From Bacteroidota bacterium (GTDB taxonomy: Bacteria > Bacteroidota > Bacteroidia > Cytophagales > Cyclobacteriaceae): 64,000 nt of DNA. The stretch spans positions 353,681 to 417,680 of the forward strand of contig JAFDYV010000007.1 of the NCBI GenBank assembly GCA_018267275.1. The letters are read 5' to 3'. A model generated the notes under the pieces. That model was not told where the DNA came from, made no database searches, and saw nothing but the letters and a program-made list of their open reading frames with translations. Positions 1-8,790 of the stretch are shown one piece after another. A program made the position numbers and the translations under genes. Within the stretch, counting starts at the first letter, position 1. Every line of letters starts with the position of its first letter.

Positions 1-3
1 TGG

Positions 4-801
4 ATGAACTCGGTAAAGCTAGTTTTCTTGGTTCTATTAGTTCTATTTCAATTGTCGGCCTCTGGCCAGTCTAAAGATGAAGAAATTCAACGGCTCAATT
101 TACTTGTCAAGAAATATGAAGAGCAATTAAAAGGAGCCGAAGCCGAAGCCATCATTGCAAGGCAAGACGCAGACAGAAGGCGGTACCTCTCAATAGCAAA
201 ATCGCTTGCGGAAAATTCAGCTGAAGTTAGCGACTTAGAACTTTCTTGCCTCTTGGCACTTCAGGCGTATCAATTCAATTTGAAATATCAAGGGTATCAA
301 TTTGATGACAAGATTTACGGTGCGTTGCTGGCAGCTTCAGTTAACAAAGGGTTAGTCTATAAAAGAAGTGATACAAGTCAATTCAAAGTTGCTCAAAATC
401 AATCTGAACTTCAAAAACGAGCGCTGAATCGACTTTTTCGTGTTCAAAAGTTTAAGGGTAACGTTGTTTCGTTTAGCCGAACAGAAAAATTTGTAGCTGT
501 TGCATGCAGTGATTCTTTGATTAGAGTTTGGAGTTTAAATGCACTCAATCAACCACCCAGAAAGATTGCCGGAATCTCAAATGTCAAAAATCTATCATTT
601 ACTTCTGATGAATTGAGCTTACTTGTTTTTACAAGCTCAGCAAACAAAAATGAATTGGCTGTTAATGTATTTCCTTTGGACTCCAATGAAATGGCGACAG
701 CGTTATGTAATCAATTGAAAAGAAACTTTACTAGAGATGAATGGGAAATCTTTGTTGCTGCGGATTTGCCATACGAGAAAACTTGCATCGATAACAAATA
801 A
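4..801 (+). CDS. Exported short WD40-type repeat protein
   Basis: The 265-residue product has a Sec signal peptide ending near ASGQ and a short coiled coil (about residues 25-60, rich in E, K and A). A conserved segment (SLAENS through FNLKYQGYQ) is typical of Bacteroidota proteins carrying long arrays of WD40 repeats. Only about two degenerate WD blades are visible here, one ending IRVWSL (about residues 155-180). The C-terminal motif LCNQLKRNFTRDEWE is the usual end of that family. Full-length relatives, as I recall them, carry many more blades, so this looks internally shortened while keeping both conserved ends. It lies 8 nt upstream of the T9SS plug gene on the same strand. Function unknown; probably periplasmic. 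Confidence 0.7.
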   Translation: MNSVKLVFLVLLVLFQLSASGQSKDEEIQRLNLLVKKYEEQLKGAEAEAIIARQDADRRRYLSIAKSLAENSAEVSDLELSCLLALQAYQFNLKYQGYQFDDKIYGALLAASVNKGLVYKRSDTSQFKVAQNQSELQKRALNRLFRVQKFKGNVVSFSRTEKFVAVACSDSLIRVWSLNALNQPPRKIAGISNVKNLSFTSDELSLLVFTSSANKNELAVNVFPLDSNEMATALCNQLKRNFTRDEWEIFVAADLPYEKTCIDNK

Positions 802-809
802 TCTATTAA

Positions 810-2108
810 GTGGAAAACATTTTGTTAATTACTCGATTATTGCCAACAAAGTATTTGGTGGTTTCAGTTTTAACTATTGTTTTATCGTTTGATTTTCGTT
901 CAAGCTACTCCCAAAAAACGTTATCGTTAGATGATCGATCATATGAATGGCAAATCAAAACGGTTCAGCTGTACCCAAACCTAGGAGGGCCGCGCGATTA
1001 TTTGCAACCCGCAGTGGTGCCGCTTGAACGGCAAAACCTTGTACTGGAGTTTGATGACATTCAGGACCACCGAAATAATTACTACGTAAAACTGATTCAT
1101 TGCAATTTTGATTGGAGTAAATCGCAACTTTCTGATTTAGACTTTTTTGACAGTTTCAACGAAAACCCCATCAACGAATATGCGTTCAGCAACAACACAC
1201 ACGCTCGCTATATTCACTATCGTTTTGTAGTGCTGCCTGTGAAGCTCCCGGGCAACTATGTATTAATTGTATATCGCGATGGAGAGCAAAGTGACTTGAT
1301 TTTGTCAAGGCGTATGATGGTGTTCGCCAATCAGGTGGCAATCAATAAAGACACACAATTTGCAGGTACGGGCACTTTGCAGCGCGACAAACAGGTTTTC
1401 AATTTTGATGTGGACTATAGCGCCATGCAGATTATCAACCCGGCCGACAACGTGCATGTAGTAATGCGTCAAAATTTTCGATGGGATAATGCCAAGATTA
1501 ACGTAGCGCCCAATTATGTGAATGAAGCTTCGAGCAGATTGGAGTATCGATTTTTAGATGCAGCAAATCAATTTGATGGTGGCAATGAATTTAGGTGGGC
1601 AGACTTTCGATCATTACAGGCACCCGGTGCCAATACGGCCCGCATCAATCGCTTGGTAAAGCCTTACGAATTGTATCTGGCAACAGATGCTCCACGTTCC
1701 GACCAATTTTACGCACAATATCCGGACCTTAACGGAATGTATGTCATTGAAAACTTAGACGTGGGAGAGGGCGTGTTGACGGGCGATTATGTCTACACCA
1801 ACTTTACACTGAAAATGCCGCAAACTGCTGACCTTGTGTATGTGGTGGGTGCGTTCAATAATTATCAACGTAATGAAGACAATCTGATGCACTACAACGC
1901 GGGAGGCTACTATGAGTCGCGCCAGTTTATCAAGCAGGGTTTATACAATTACCAATATGTAGTCGAATCAAAAAAGGGAGCTAATGGTTTAGAAGGCAAC
2001 CATTTCGAAACAGAGAATGTTTACGAAGTGTTGGTGTACCAGCGGCCGTTCAGGCCCAATGCAGATTTGTTGGTAGGGTATTATTTGATTCCGTTGAACG
2101 GGCGTTGA
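810..2108 (+). CDS. Type IX secretion system plug protein (DUF5103)
   Basis: The 432-residue exported protein matches the DUF5103 family, one member of which plugs the periplasmic side of the SprA translocon of the T9SS in Flavobacterium. Visible family features are the N-terminal strand region LYPNLGGPRDYLQPAVVPL, the segment YVKLIHCNFDW, and a C-terminal part ending in LLVGYYLIPLNGR. The start used is GTG at 810; TTG at 840 would give a shorter, cleaner signal peptide, so the start is uncertain. The stop codon lies 1 nt from the stop of the convergent cas6-like gene. A DUF1501 protein elsewhere in the window carries a T9SS sorting domain, so the system is probably active in this organism. 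Confidence 0.85.
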   Translation: MENILLITRLLPTKYLVVSVLTIVLSFDFRSSYSQKTLSLDDRSYEWQIKTVQLYPNLGGPRDYLQPAVVPLERQNLVLEFDDIQDHRNNYYVKLIHCNFDWSKSQLSDLDFFDSFNENPINEYAFSNNTHARYIHYRFVVLPVKLPGNYVLIVYRDGEQSDLILSRRMMVFANQVAINKDTQFAGTGTLQRDKQVFNFDVDYSAMQIINPADNVHVVMRQNFRWDNAKINVAPNYVNEASSRLEYRFLDAANQFDGGNEFRWADFRSLQAPGANTARINRLVKPYELYLATDAPRSDQFYAQYPDLNGMYVIENLDVGEGVLTGDYVYTNFTLKMPQTADLVYVVGAFNNYQRNEDNLMHYNAGGYYESRQFIKQGLYNYQYVVESKKGANGLEGNHFETENVYEVLVYQRPFRPNADLLVGYYLIPLNGR

Positions 2109-2109
2109 G

Positions 2110-2910
2110 TTATGCGTAAGTCAACTCCATATCGGCTTCACGCTTGTGCGCATTAGCGCCAGCTACATCTAGCATTCCAAAACCTTTGTGTGCATAATGC
2201 CCAAACCCATTTTCGTAAATGAACTGTTGCACAGGCTGTGGGGCGTAAAGGGTAAATGGAAACGTATAGCCGCGTACTTCAAATTTGATATCAGAATCGT
2301 AGAGCGGGTAAATGCGCGCAAATTTCTTGTGCGATGATTGTATGCGCTCGATATATTCTTTGTCGGCCACCAATTGAAACTTGTAAAAATCGCTGAGCTG
2401 CTGGGCAGAAAATTTTCCACTCTTTTCCATTCGCTCCAGCGTATTGTCGTACAACAAGTCTGAAAACTCATCCGTATCAGGCGACACAAATCGCTTGCTG
2501 CTTTCATCGTTAAAAGAAGAAGGCAGCAGCACGATGGGGGAGATGCACAAAAACTTTACGGTCTCGGTCAACTTCACTGGCTCTTCTGCCTCGGTGCTTT
2601 CGGGTGCTAACTGCAGGTTGCCAATCAGCAATTCCTTTTGCTCAAACAAAATTGAAACAAGGTAATCTAAAAACGCTTGGTCAGACGCACTCAGCACCAA
2701 TGTAACACGCGAAGAATAAAAGTGTAGCCCTTTGCGACTGATTTTGATTTGACCCTTTAACCCCGAAAAATTGTATTGTGTATAGCTGAGAAATTCGGCT
2801 CGCTTGCCCGTTAAGATCAGCCCTTTGATGGTTTGCGCCAGCAAAAATTGATGATGGAAGGGAACATACGCCCCACGGTTCTTAAGCGAAAAAACAATCC
2901 TGATTCTCAC
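2110..2910 (-). CDS. cas6: Orphan Cas6-family CRISPR RNA endoribonuclease
   Basis: The 266-residue protein is the length of a typical Cas6. Cas6 enzymes are tandem-ferredoxin-fold nucleases that cut CRISPR repeat RNA. The diagnostic glycine-rich loop is present near the C-terminus (GFGHYAHKGFGMLDV, residues 235-249). The N-terminal strand MRIRIVFSL is followed by VPFHHQFLLAQTIKGLI, where family members often carry a catalytic histidine; His19 or His20 is a candidate. I find no CRISPR array and no cas1, cas2 or effector gene in the 64 kb, so it is an orphan here. It lies downstream of ychF behind a terminator-like hairpin. It could serve arrays elsewhere in the genome or cleave another RNA. 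Confidence 0.82.
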   Translation of the reverse strand: MRIRIVFSLKNRGAYVPFHHQFLLAQTIKGLILTGKRAEFLSYTQYNFSGLKGQIKISRKGLHFYSSRVTLVLSASDQAFLDYLVSILFEQKELLIGNLQLAPESTEAEEPVKLTETVKFLCISPIVLLPSSFNDESSKRFVSPDTDEFSDLLYDNTLERMEKSGKFSAQQLSDFYKFQLVADKEYIERIQSSHKKFARIYPLYDSDIKFEVRGYTFPFTLYAPQPVQQFIYENGFGHYAHKGFGMLDVAGANAHKREADMELTYA

Positions 2911-2933
2911 GGTTGATGACCCTTCGTTAGCTC

Positions 2934-2977
2934 AAAAAAAATACTGCCTACTTAAAAAATCCTTGAAAGGCAGGCAG
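2934..2977 (-). terminator. Intrinsic terminator between ychF and cas6
   Basis: On the minus strand a CTGCCT...AGGCAG stem is followed by TA and eight T. It lies after ychF and only about 24 nt before the cas6 start, so it can end ychF transcription or attenuate read-through into cas6. Confidence 0.55.
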
Positions 2978-3012
2978 CTAAAGTACTAAAAATCAGATAA
3001 ATCTAGTTATCA

Positions 3013-3144
3013 GATGTAAGTTTTTTGGCTAAACCAGGGCCGATTGTTGATTTCCAGATGGTCAAGTTCAAAGAATTTAGCCAAAATGTTGGGTTTCGGA
3101 TCAGGAATTTCTCCCCACGGTGAAAAGCGAGTGTAAGTTTTTTA
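3013..3144 (-). other. In-frame 43-codon open stretch behind the ychF stop
   Basis: Directly after the ychF stop codon (TAA) the same reading frame stays open for 43 codons and has protein-like composition (for example FSPWGEIPDPKPN and FFELDHLEINNRPWF), ending in TGA. It has no ATG; an internal TTG would give a 24-residue peptide. A 12-bp direct repeat, tgtaagtttttt, occurs at 3015-3026 and 3132-3143, flanking the segment and reaching the ychF stop. It may be a gene remnant, a short peptide gene, or chance. Confidence 0.3.
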
Positions 3145-4239
3145 CACGTTAAAGCGAAAATGCATGACGTCTCCGTCTTCGACCACATACTCCTTTCCCT
3201 CGACCCCCAATTTGCCAGCTTCGCGGCAGCCGGCTTCGGTTTTATATTTCTGATAGTCGGGTATTTTGATCACCTCTGCCCGGATAAAGCCCTTCTCAAA
3301 ATCAGTATGAATGACCCCCGCAGCCTGGGGGGCTTTCCAGCCTTTGTGGATGGTCCAGGCACGCACTTCTTTTTCGCCAGCGGTAAAGTAAGTAATCAGG
3401 TTCAGCAGGTCGTAAGCTGCGCGTATCAGTCTACTCAAGCCCGATTCGGTCAAGCCGTATTCTTCTAAAAACACTTTGCGATCTTCTTCACTTTCTAGTT
3501 CGGCAATTTGTGCTTCAATGGCCGCACACACCATCACCACTTCAGCTCCCTCTTCCTTTACCAATTTGCGCAGGTTTTCTACGTGTTGGTTACCGGTCAA
3601 CACTGATTTTTCGTCTACGTTGGCCACATAAATCACAGGCTTGTCAGTGAGCAATAGCAAGTCTTCTATCGCAATCTTGTCCTCAGGTGAAACCTGCAAA
3701 CTGCGTGCATTTTTGCCCGCTAATAATGTTTCTTTGTAGGCTACTAGCGTGGCGAGTTCTTTCTTTGCTTTGGCATCGCCACTTTTGGCGGTGCGCTCTA
3801 CTTTACTGATTTTTTTCTCTACCGACTCCAAGTCTTTCAACTGTAACTCGGTGTCAATAATTTCTTTGTCAGAGATGGGGTCTACCTTGCCCGCCACGTG
3901 AATGATGTTGTCGTTATCAAAGCAACGGATCACGTGTGCGATGGCATCCACCTCGCGTATATTAGCCAAAAACTGATTGCCCAAACCTTCGCCCTTGCTG
4001 GCCCCTTTTACCAGCCCGGCAATGTCCACAAACTCAAACGTAGTGGGTATCACTTTCTGAGGGTTAACCAGTCCTTCTAAAATTTTCAATCGGTTGTCGG
4101 GCACCGAAATCACACCCACGTTGGGCTCTATCGTGCAAAAAGGAAAGTTGGCCGCCTCGGCTTTGTTGTTGGAGATCGCATTGAAAAGCGTAGACTTACC
4201 CACATTTGGTAAGCCCACAATACCGCATTTTAAACCCAT
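3142..4239 (-). CDS. ychF: Redox-regulated ATPase YchF (Obg family)
   Basis: YchF is a universal ribosome-associated P-loop ATPase related to Obg/OLA1. The 365-residue length matches the family. Visible parts are the Walker A motif GLPNVGKST near the N-terminus, switch region [29 protein letters not shown], the G4 position replaced by NVDE (the basis of ATP rather than GTP preference), a central helical coiled-coil region rich in K and E, and the C-terminal TGS domain ending [13 protein letters not shown]. The start ATG at 4239 follows a TATCTTTG promoter box at 4257-4264. The cas6-like gene follows downstream on the same strand behind a terminator. Confidence 0.97.
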   Translation of the reverse strand: MGLKCGIVGLPNVGKSTLFNAISNNKAEAANFPFCTIEPNVGVISVPDNRLKILEGLVNPQKVIPTTFEFVDIAGLVKGASKGEGLGNQFLANIREVDAIAHVIRCFDNDNIIHVAGKVDPISDKEIIDTELQLKDLESVEKKISKVERTAKSGDAKAKKELATLVAYKETLLAGKNARSLQVSPEDKIAIEDLLLLTDKPVIYVANVDEKSVLTGNQHVENLRKLVKEEGAEVVMVCAAIEAQIAELESEEDRKVFLEEYGLTESGLSRLIRAAYDLLNLITYFTAGEKEVRAWTIHKGWKAPQAAGVIHTDFEKGFIRAEVIKIPDYQKYKTEAGCREAGKLGVEGKEYVVEDGDVMHFRFNV

Positions 4240-4256
4240 TTTCTACAATTAGGCCG

Positions 4257-4264
4257 CAAAGATA
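4257..4264 (-). promoter_or_regulatory. Bacteroidota -7 box for ychF
   Basis: TATCTTTG on the minus strand fits TAnnTTTG exactly and ends 17 nt upstream of the ychF ATG. I could not see a clear -33 element. Confidence 0.55.
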
Positions 4265-4284
4265 AGCCTTGGCGGGAGATTTAG

Positions 4285-4362
4285 GATTTCAAATTTCAGA
4301 ATTAAGATACTGATTTAGGTGTTGAAGCCAAGTTTCAAATTTTTGATTTTGAATCTGAAATC
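4285..4362. repeat. AT-rich stuttering palindrome, type 1 (copy a)
   Basis: The segment has gatttcaaatttcaga on the left and tctgaaatc on the right as imperfect inverted arms, with further ttgaat/caaatt words between. Similar words recur at 9544-9634 and 10523-10559. It lies between the divergent ychF and barrel genes. Confidence 0.5.
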
Positions 4363-4381
4363 TGGCTAACTTAAGGCTCAA

Positions 4382-5320
4382 ATGGCTCGACTTCTTTTTC
4401 TGAGTTTTTTGCTGTCAATCGCACATCTATTGTTTGCGCAGGGCTGCAGCGATGCGGGCTTTTGCACCATGGGCGCTATGAAGCCCGATCAGCCCTACAA
4501 TAAAAAAGTACAATTGAGACTGCGTACCATGGAGTTGAGCTTTTACCGCGGCACCACCACGCTGACGCCCGTGGTATATGTCGCTACTGCGGATTTTAAT
4601 TTCAGCCTCAATTCGAAAAATACCATTCAATTGAAGGTGCCCTATCAATATGTAACCGGCCGTTTGGCCGATACGCAATCATTAGGCGATCTATCGCTTT
4701 GCTTCACGCGCAATGTTTTTTCTTCTGATCGTTTTGATGTGAATGTTTCCGTGGGCGGAAAAATCCCCACCAACAATTCTGATAAATCAGTGGATGGTTT
4801 GCCTTTGCCCATGTATTACCAAACCAGTTTGGGCACTTACGATTTTATTGCGGGCATTTCGGTTATCAACCGTAAATGGTTGTTTGCCACGGGCATTCAA
4901 GTGCCACTCAATAAAAACAACAATCAATTTATTTGGTCGGCATGGGACGGCACACCCGAAGAAGCTTATGTCGATCGTTACGCACAAGCAAAAGGATTGT
5001 CACGCGGCATCGATGTAATGCTGCGTGTAGAACGAAATTTTCGCTTCTCGCGCTTTAATTGTTCGTTGGGCCTGCTTCCAATCTACCGCGTTACGCGCGA
5101 TGAAGTGACCAATTCTCGAAACTTGCGCACATCCGAAGACCCAAATGGCAACGTTGCCAGTGGCCTCGCGTTGTCGGGCATTGCCACGTTCGGATATAAT
5201 TTTGATACCAAGTCGGGCGTTCGATTGTTGGTAGGTCATAAAATCGAACAACGGGAGTTTAGCCCCGATGGCCTCACACGCGAATTGGTTAGTTCTATCA
5301 CTTATATCTATCGATTCTGA
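4382..5320 (+). CDS. Outer-membrane beta-barrel protein paired with CHAT protein
   Basis: The 312-residue product has a clear signal peptide cleaved near LLFAQ. The mature part is made of alternating hydrophobic strands and ends in an aromatic-rich terminal strand (SSITYIYRF, last residue F), as expected for a beta-barrel inserted by BamA. Cysteines cluster just after the signal (GCSDAGFC). I do not recognise a named family; it loosely resembles transporter-like barrels. Its stop overlaps the start of the TPR-CHAT gene by 1 nt (TGATG), so the two are almost certainly co-translated and may act together at the outer membrane. Confidence 0.75.
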   Translation: MARLLFLSFLLSIAHLLFAQGCSDAGFCTMGAMKPDQPYNKKVQLRLRTMELSFYRGTTTLTPVVYVATADFNFSLNSKNTIQLKVPYQYVTGRLADTQSLGDLSLCFTRNVFSSDRFDVNVSVGGKIPTNNSDKSVDGLPLPMYYQTSLGTYDFIAGISVINRKWLFATGIQVPLNKNNNQFIWSAWDGTPEEAYVDRYAQAKGLSRGIDVMLRVERNFRFSRFNCSLGLLPIYRVTRDEVTNSRNLRTSEDPNGNVASGLALSGIATFGYNFDTKSGVRLLVGHKIEQREFSPDGLTRELVSSITYIYRF

Positions 5321-7983
5321 TGCGCGGTGTTTTACTTCTGATTTTCTTTTTGGTACAAGGGTGTGTGTTGGCGCAAAATACTGGCAGCATCGACCAAATG
5401 ATGAATGATGCCAACTATGTGGAAGCGCTGCAGCAAGTAGATAGGCAACTGTTGGAGGCGAATGGCACTCAGCTACTCGTGCTACAAAACAAAAAGGTAC
5501 AGTTGCAAATTCTGTTGGGCAAGCTTGATGAGGCCGAGGCCACCATTAACCAAATTGTGGCTACCGATGTTTTTGGCGAGGCATTCACACTATCTAACCT
5601 GGGTTACTTGCAATTGAACAAAAGCCGTTTTGATTTGGCGGTGGAAACGTTGCAACTCGCTTGGGAGAAATTTCAGATCGCACAAAAACAATCGACAGCC
5701 GAGGCGGCCGATTGCTTGAGTCGCCTTTCGCAAGTTTATCGGACACAAGGCAAGCAAAACCAGGCTTTGGAGTTTGAAACCATGGCCCTGCAAACGCGAC
5801 AGAAGTTGTTTGGCGACAATAGCGAAGAGGTTGCGGCATCGTACAATGAATTGGGACTGATTCATACGCTTTCCGATAACGATCTAGACAAGGCATTGGA
5901 GATGTATGAGAAGGCGCAAGCCCTTTACCAGAAAATCCATGGAGAAAATCATCCCAAACTGGCCATTGCTGCCATCAACATAGGCATCAACTACCAGCGC
6001 TTGAAACTATATGGCGATGCCATCAATAACTTTGAAGCTGCGCAAAAGATATGGAATAACATTTATCCCAACGGACATCCGAATCAAGCCATTGTGCTGC
6101 GCAATTTGGCGACAACTTATGGCTTGCTCAATAATGAAAAAGCTGCGCTATCTTATTTTCAACAATCGCTTGACATTTACAAGAAAGCATATGGCGACAA
6201 GCATCCTGACATTGCCGGGACATACAACGAGCTTGGCCGCTTGCTGGTCAACAGCCGTAAATATGATGAAGCATTGCAGGCATACCAGGAGGCGCTACGG
6301 GCCAATGCTATATCCTTTCTGTCGGCTGATGTGAAGTACAACCCATCGACAACTGACAATTTTTACAACGAGAAGGTGGCGTTGTTTTCGCTCCATTTGA
6401 AATCAATTGCCTTGGAAGAACGGCACTACGGAAAAACGCTGAAACTTGAAGATTTGAAGTCAGCCCTCAATAGCCTATACTCCTGCGATTCACTCATTGA
6501 TAACATCCGGCAACACAGTAGTGACGAAGGTGATAAGTTAGCGCTGGGTGCTTTGGCCAATGAAGTGTATGAAGACGGGGTGAGAATTGCCTACAGCATG
6601 AGCGAAATGACGCTCGGCTCCAAAGAATATTTACAACGTGCGTTTTATTTTGCAGAAAAGAGTAAATCGGCAGTCTTACAAGAATCGATTGCCGATGCGC
6701 AAGCAAAATCATTTGCGGGCATCCCCACCGAATTGTTGGAGCAAGAAAAGCAATTAAAGTCAGGCATTGCCCTGCTTTCGCAAAAACTATCGCAGAAGCC
6801 CACCGAAGTAGAAGAGAAAAAACTGCGCGAAGCACTGTTCGCAGCAAATGCACGCTACCAACAGTTTGTGAAAGAACTTGAAAGGAATTTTCCTAATTAC
6901 TTTAGTTTGAAGTATAGCAAGAACGAAATCTCCGTTGCCCAACTGCAGCAAACGTTGAAACAAAACACTGCTTTGGTCAGCTATTTCATTGCCGATCAAG
7001 GCCAACGTTTGTATCAATTTGTCATTACTAAAACAAAATTTAGAGTGGTGAGTATGGCGTTGCCTTCAGGCTTTGACCGCTACCTGAAGGGTTTTAAAAA
7101 TAGCCTTTTCCATAGCTCGATTTCTACGTATAAAAAAGCAACAAACGAGTTGCAGCGAGTGCTGTTGCCCAAAATCCCCAATGGTGTTTCCGAAGTGATC
7201 ATCATCCCTTCGGGGCCGCTGGCCACTATCCCTTTTGAGGCGCTTCCGCGAAAGCGAGTGACAGACGAAGATTTTGACAAGATTGATTATCTGGTAAAAA
7301 CGGTGGGTGTGAGTTATGATTTTTCTGCTAACCTCTTTTTACAGAAGTCAAAAATCAAAAAAAACCAACAAACTCCCTCGGTGTTTTTGTGTGCGCCCGT
7401 TACATTTGATGCGGAGCAAAACTTACCTGCCCTGCCAGCTGCCGAAAAAGAAGTGACCGACATTGCAAAGCTGTTTCCAGAAAAATCTAGAGCAGTTAAA
7501 TATGCAGATGCCAACGAGTCGCTGGTCAAGTCAAAGGACTTGGCGCAATACAACTACTTGCACTTTGCCACGCACGGGGTGGTGGATGAAGAAAACCCTG
7601 CTAGCTCGCGCATATTTTTAAACAACAGCAGCGCTGACGATGGTAATCTATTTGCAGGTGAGATCTATAACTTAAACTTGAACGCGAACTTGGCCGTCCT
7701 CTCGGCCTGCCAAACAGGTTTAGGTAAGATCAGCAAAGGAGAGGGCGTAATTGGGCTCTCGCGCGCATTGATCTATGCAGGTGCTAAAAACATTATTGTT
7801 TCTTTTTGGACTGTGGCCGATGAATCCACTGCGGAGTTGATGACCAATTTTTATAAAGAAGTGGCCTTACAGCCAACCCAGAATTTCAGTCGGTCACTAC
7901 AGCTAGCTAAATTGAAGATGATTACCGAGAGCAGATTTTCAAACCCATACTACTGGGCACCGTTTGTGTTGATTGGAAATTGA
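5320..7983 (+). CDS. Exported TPR-CHAT domain protein (caspase-like)
   Basis: This 887-residue protein has an N-terminal signal (LIFFLVQGCVLAQ; VQGC could also be a lipobox), about eight tetratricopeptide repeats of kinesin-light-chain type (roughly residues 90-330, with repeated GENHP/GDKHP words), a helical linker, and a C-terminal CHAT domain (about 590-887). CHAT domains are caspase-related peptidases. The expected catalytic pair is present: His752 in HFATHG and Cys797 in LSACQTG. It ends with the conserved NPYYWAPFVLIG. The overlapping upstream barrel gene suggests an envelope role. The signal sequence argues against a cytoplasmic CRISPR-linked CHAT protease despite cas6 about 2.4 kb upstream of it. 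Confidence 0.9.
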   Translation: MRGVLLLIFFLVQGCVLAQNTGSIDQMMNDANYVEALQQVDRQLLEANGTQLLVLQNKKVQLQILLGKLDEAEATINQIVATDVFGEAFTLSNLGYLQLNKSRFDLAVETLQLAWEKFQIAQKQSTAEAADCLSRLSQVYRTQGKQNQALEFETMALQTRQKLFGDNSEEVAASYNELGLIHTLSDNDLDKALEMYEKAQALYQKIHGENHPKLAIAAINIGINYQRLKLYGDAINNFEAAQKIWNNIYPNGHPNQAIVLRNLATTYGLLNNEKAALSYFQQSLDIYKKAYGDKHPDIAGTYNELGRLLVNSRKYDEALQAYQEALRANAISFLSADVKYNPSTTDNFYNEKVALFSLHLKSIALEERHYGKTLKLEDLKSALNSLYSCDSLIDNIRQHSSDEGDKLALGALANEVYEDGVRIAYSMSEMTLGSKEYLQRAFYFAEKSKSAVLQESIADAQAKSFAGIPTELLEQEKQLKSGIALLSQKLSQKPTEVEEKKLREALFAANARYQQFVKELERNFPNYFSLKYSKNEISVAQLQQTLKQNTALVSYFIADQGQRLYQFVITKTKFRVVSMALPSGFDRYLKGFKNSLFHSSISTYKKATNELQRVLLPKIPNGVSEVIIIPSGPLATIPFEALPRKRVTDEDFDKIDYLVKTVGVSYDFSANLFLQKSKIKKNQQTPSVFLCAPVTFDAEQNLPALPAAEKEVTDIAKLFPEKSRAVKYADANESLVKSKDLAQYNYLHFATHGVVDEENPASSRIFLNNSSADDGNLFAGEIYNLNLNANLAVLSACQTGLGKISKGEGVIGLSRALIYAGAKNIIVSFWTVADESTAELMTNFYKEVALQPTQNFSRSLQLAKLKMITESRFSNPYYWAPFVLIGN

Positions 7984-7995
7984 ATCACTTTTGAG

Positions 7996-8604
7996 TCAGC
8001 GTTTGAGGGCGGAGAAGTGATTTGCGTTGGTAAAGTACTCAAGGCATATAGTTAAAAAGATCATGCTAAGAAACGCAATCTTCTGGAGTGCGGGCAACAA
8101 ATCCCATCGACCCAATCCATAAGCTGAAAGAAAAAAAACGAATACAATGATGGTGATCACACAAGCAAACTGCATCAAGATCAAATTTGTTCGTGCAATA
8201 AACCAGGTAATGAGAATCATGGTCGATAAAAAAAGAACGCTAGCAAGGGCGGACATGAGGTCATGAAGTCGAGTGACAGTCAAAAGTGTACAGATCATAC
8301 TTGCCGAACCAAGGTATTTGATCAACTCAGGTCTTATCCCAGCGGGAACTTTTTTTGCGAAGTTTAAGAAGAAGCACGAATAGCTAATCGATAGGAACAC
8401 AATGCCCGTCTGTGCAAAGTATATTCCTTGGTTTGGACTTCCGTTGATTGCTATCGGCTGAAATAGATTGCTAAAAAAGTTTTGGGTCCAACTAAACCCT
8501 CTCGATTGCGGGTTGAGCTCTGAACCTCCCGGGTATTTCAGTATCGCGATGACAAAAAACGTCATCGATGCAATTATTCCAATTAATACAGTGTGCCTTT
8601 TCAA
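7996..8604 (-). CDS. DUF998-like integral membrane protein
   Basis: The 202-residue product has about six hydrophobic helices and the early loop YPGGSELNPQSRGFSW typical of DUF998-like membrane proteins, whose function is unknown. The start is TTG at 8604, as no ATG lies near the first helix. The stop lies 12 nt from the convergent CHAT gene. A structured RNA with a strong terminator is encoded about 100 nt upstream on the same strand, so expression could depend on read-through or on a promoter inside 8605-8704. Confidence 0.65.
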   Translation of the reverse strand: MKRHTVLIGIIASMTFFVIAILKYPGGSELNPQSRGFSWTQNFFSNLFQPIAINGSPNQGIYFAQTGIVFLSISYSCFFLNFAKKVPAGIRPELIKYLGSASMICTLLTVTRLHDLMSALASVLFLSTMILITWFIARTNLILMQFACVITIIVFVFFLSAYGLGRWDLLPALQKIAFLSMIFLTICLEYFTNANHFSALKR

Positions 8605-8704
8605 TCTTTTTTGTCAATTCTAGAAAGAACCAACTGAAACAACAATAAGGTAGCTCGCCCGCCTTGTTCAAATATGCATGCGATTTTCGTTATTTCGATT
8701 CGAC

Positions 8705-8790
8705 AAAAAAAAACCACGCCCGGGGGCGTGGTTCTCATCACAGTCGAAACGCTATGGCAAATAGGCTTTACTGTGCTTTAGAGAACCGTA
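8705..8790 (-). ncRNA. Candidate structured small RNA with intrinsic terminator
   Basis: Read on the minus strand from about 8787: GGTTCTC pairs with GAGAACC (8781-8787 with 8730-8736), and inside it CACAGT pairs with ACTGTG (8770-8775 with 8739-8744), capped by a loop with a small CTAT/ATAG stem. Next comes a GC-rich hairpin (CCACGCCC/GGGCGTGG, 8714-8731) and nine T. TACTTTAC at 8788-8795 resembles the TAnnTTTG promoter box. No coding frame is evident. It may be a free small RNA (a 6S-Flavo-class RNA is one option) or a leader with terminator for the downstream DUF998-like gene. Confidence 0.6.

Noticed and set aside
2110..7983. Cas6 plus TPR-CHAT protein as a Craspase-like (type III-E) CRISPR protease system
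   Set aside because: The CHAT protein carries an export signal, is coupled to an outer-membrane barrel gene, and no Cas7-like effector, array or cas1/cas2 is present. The closeness is probably chance.
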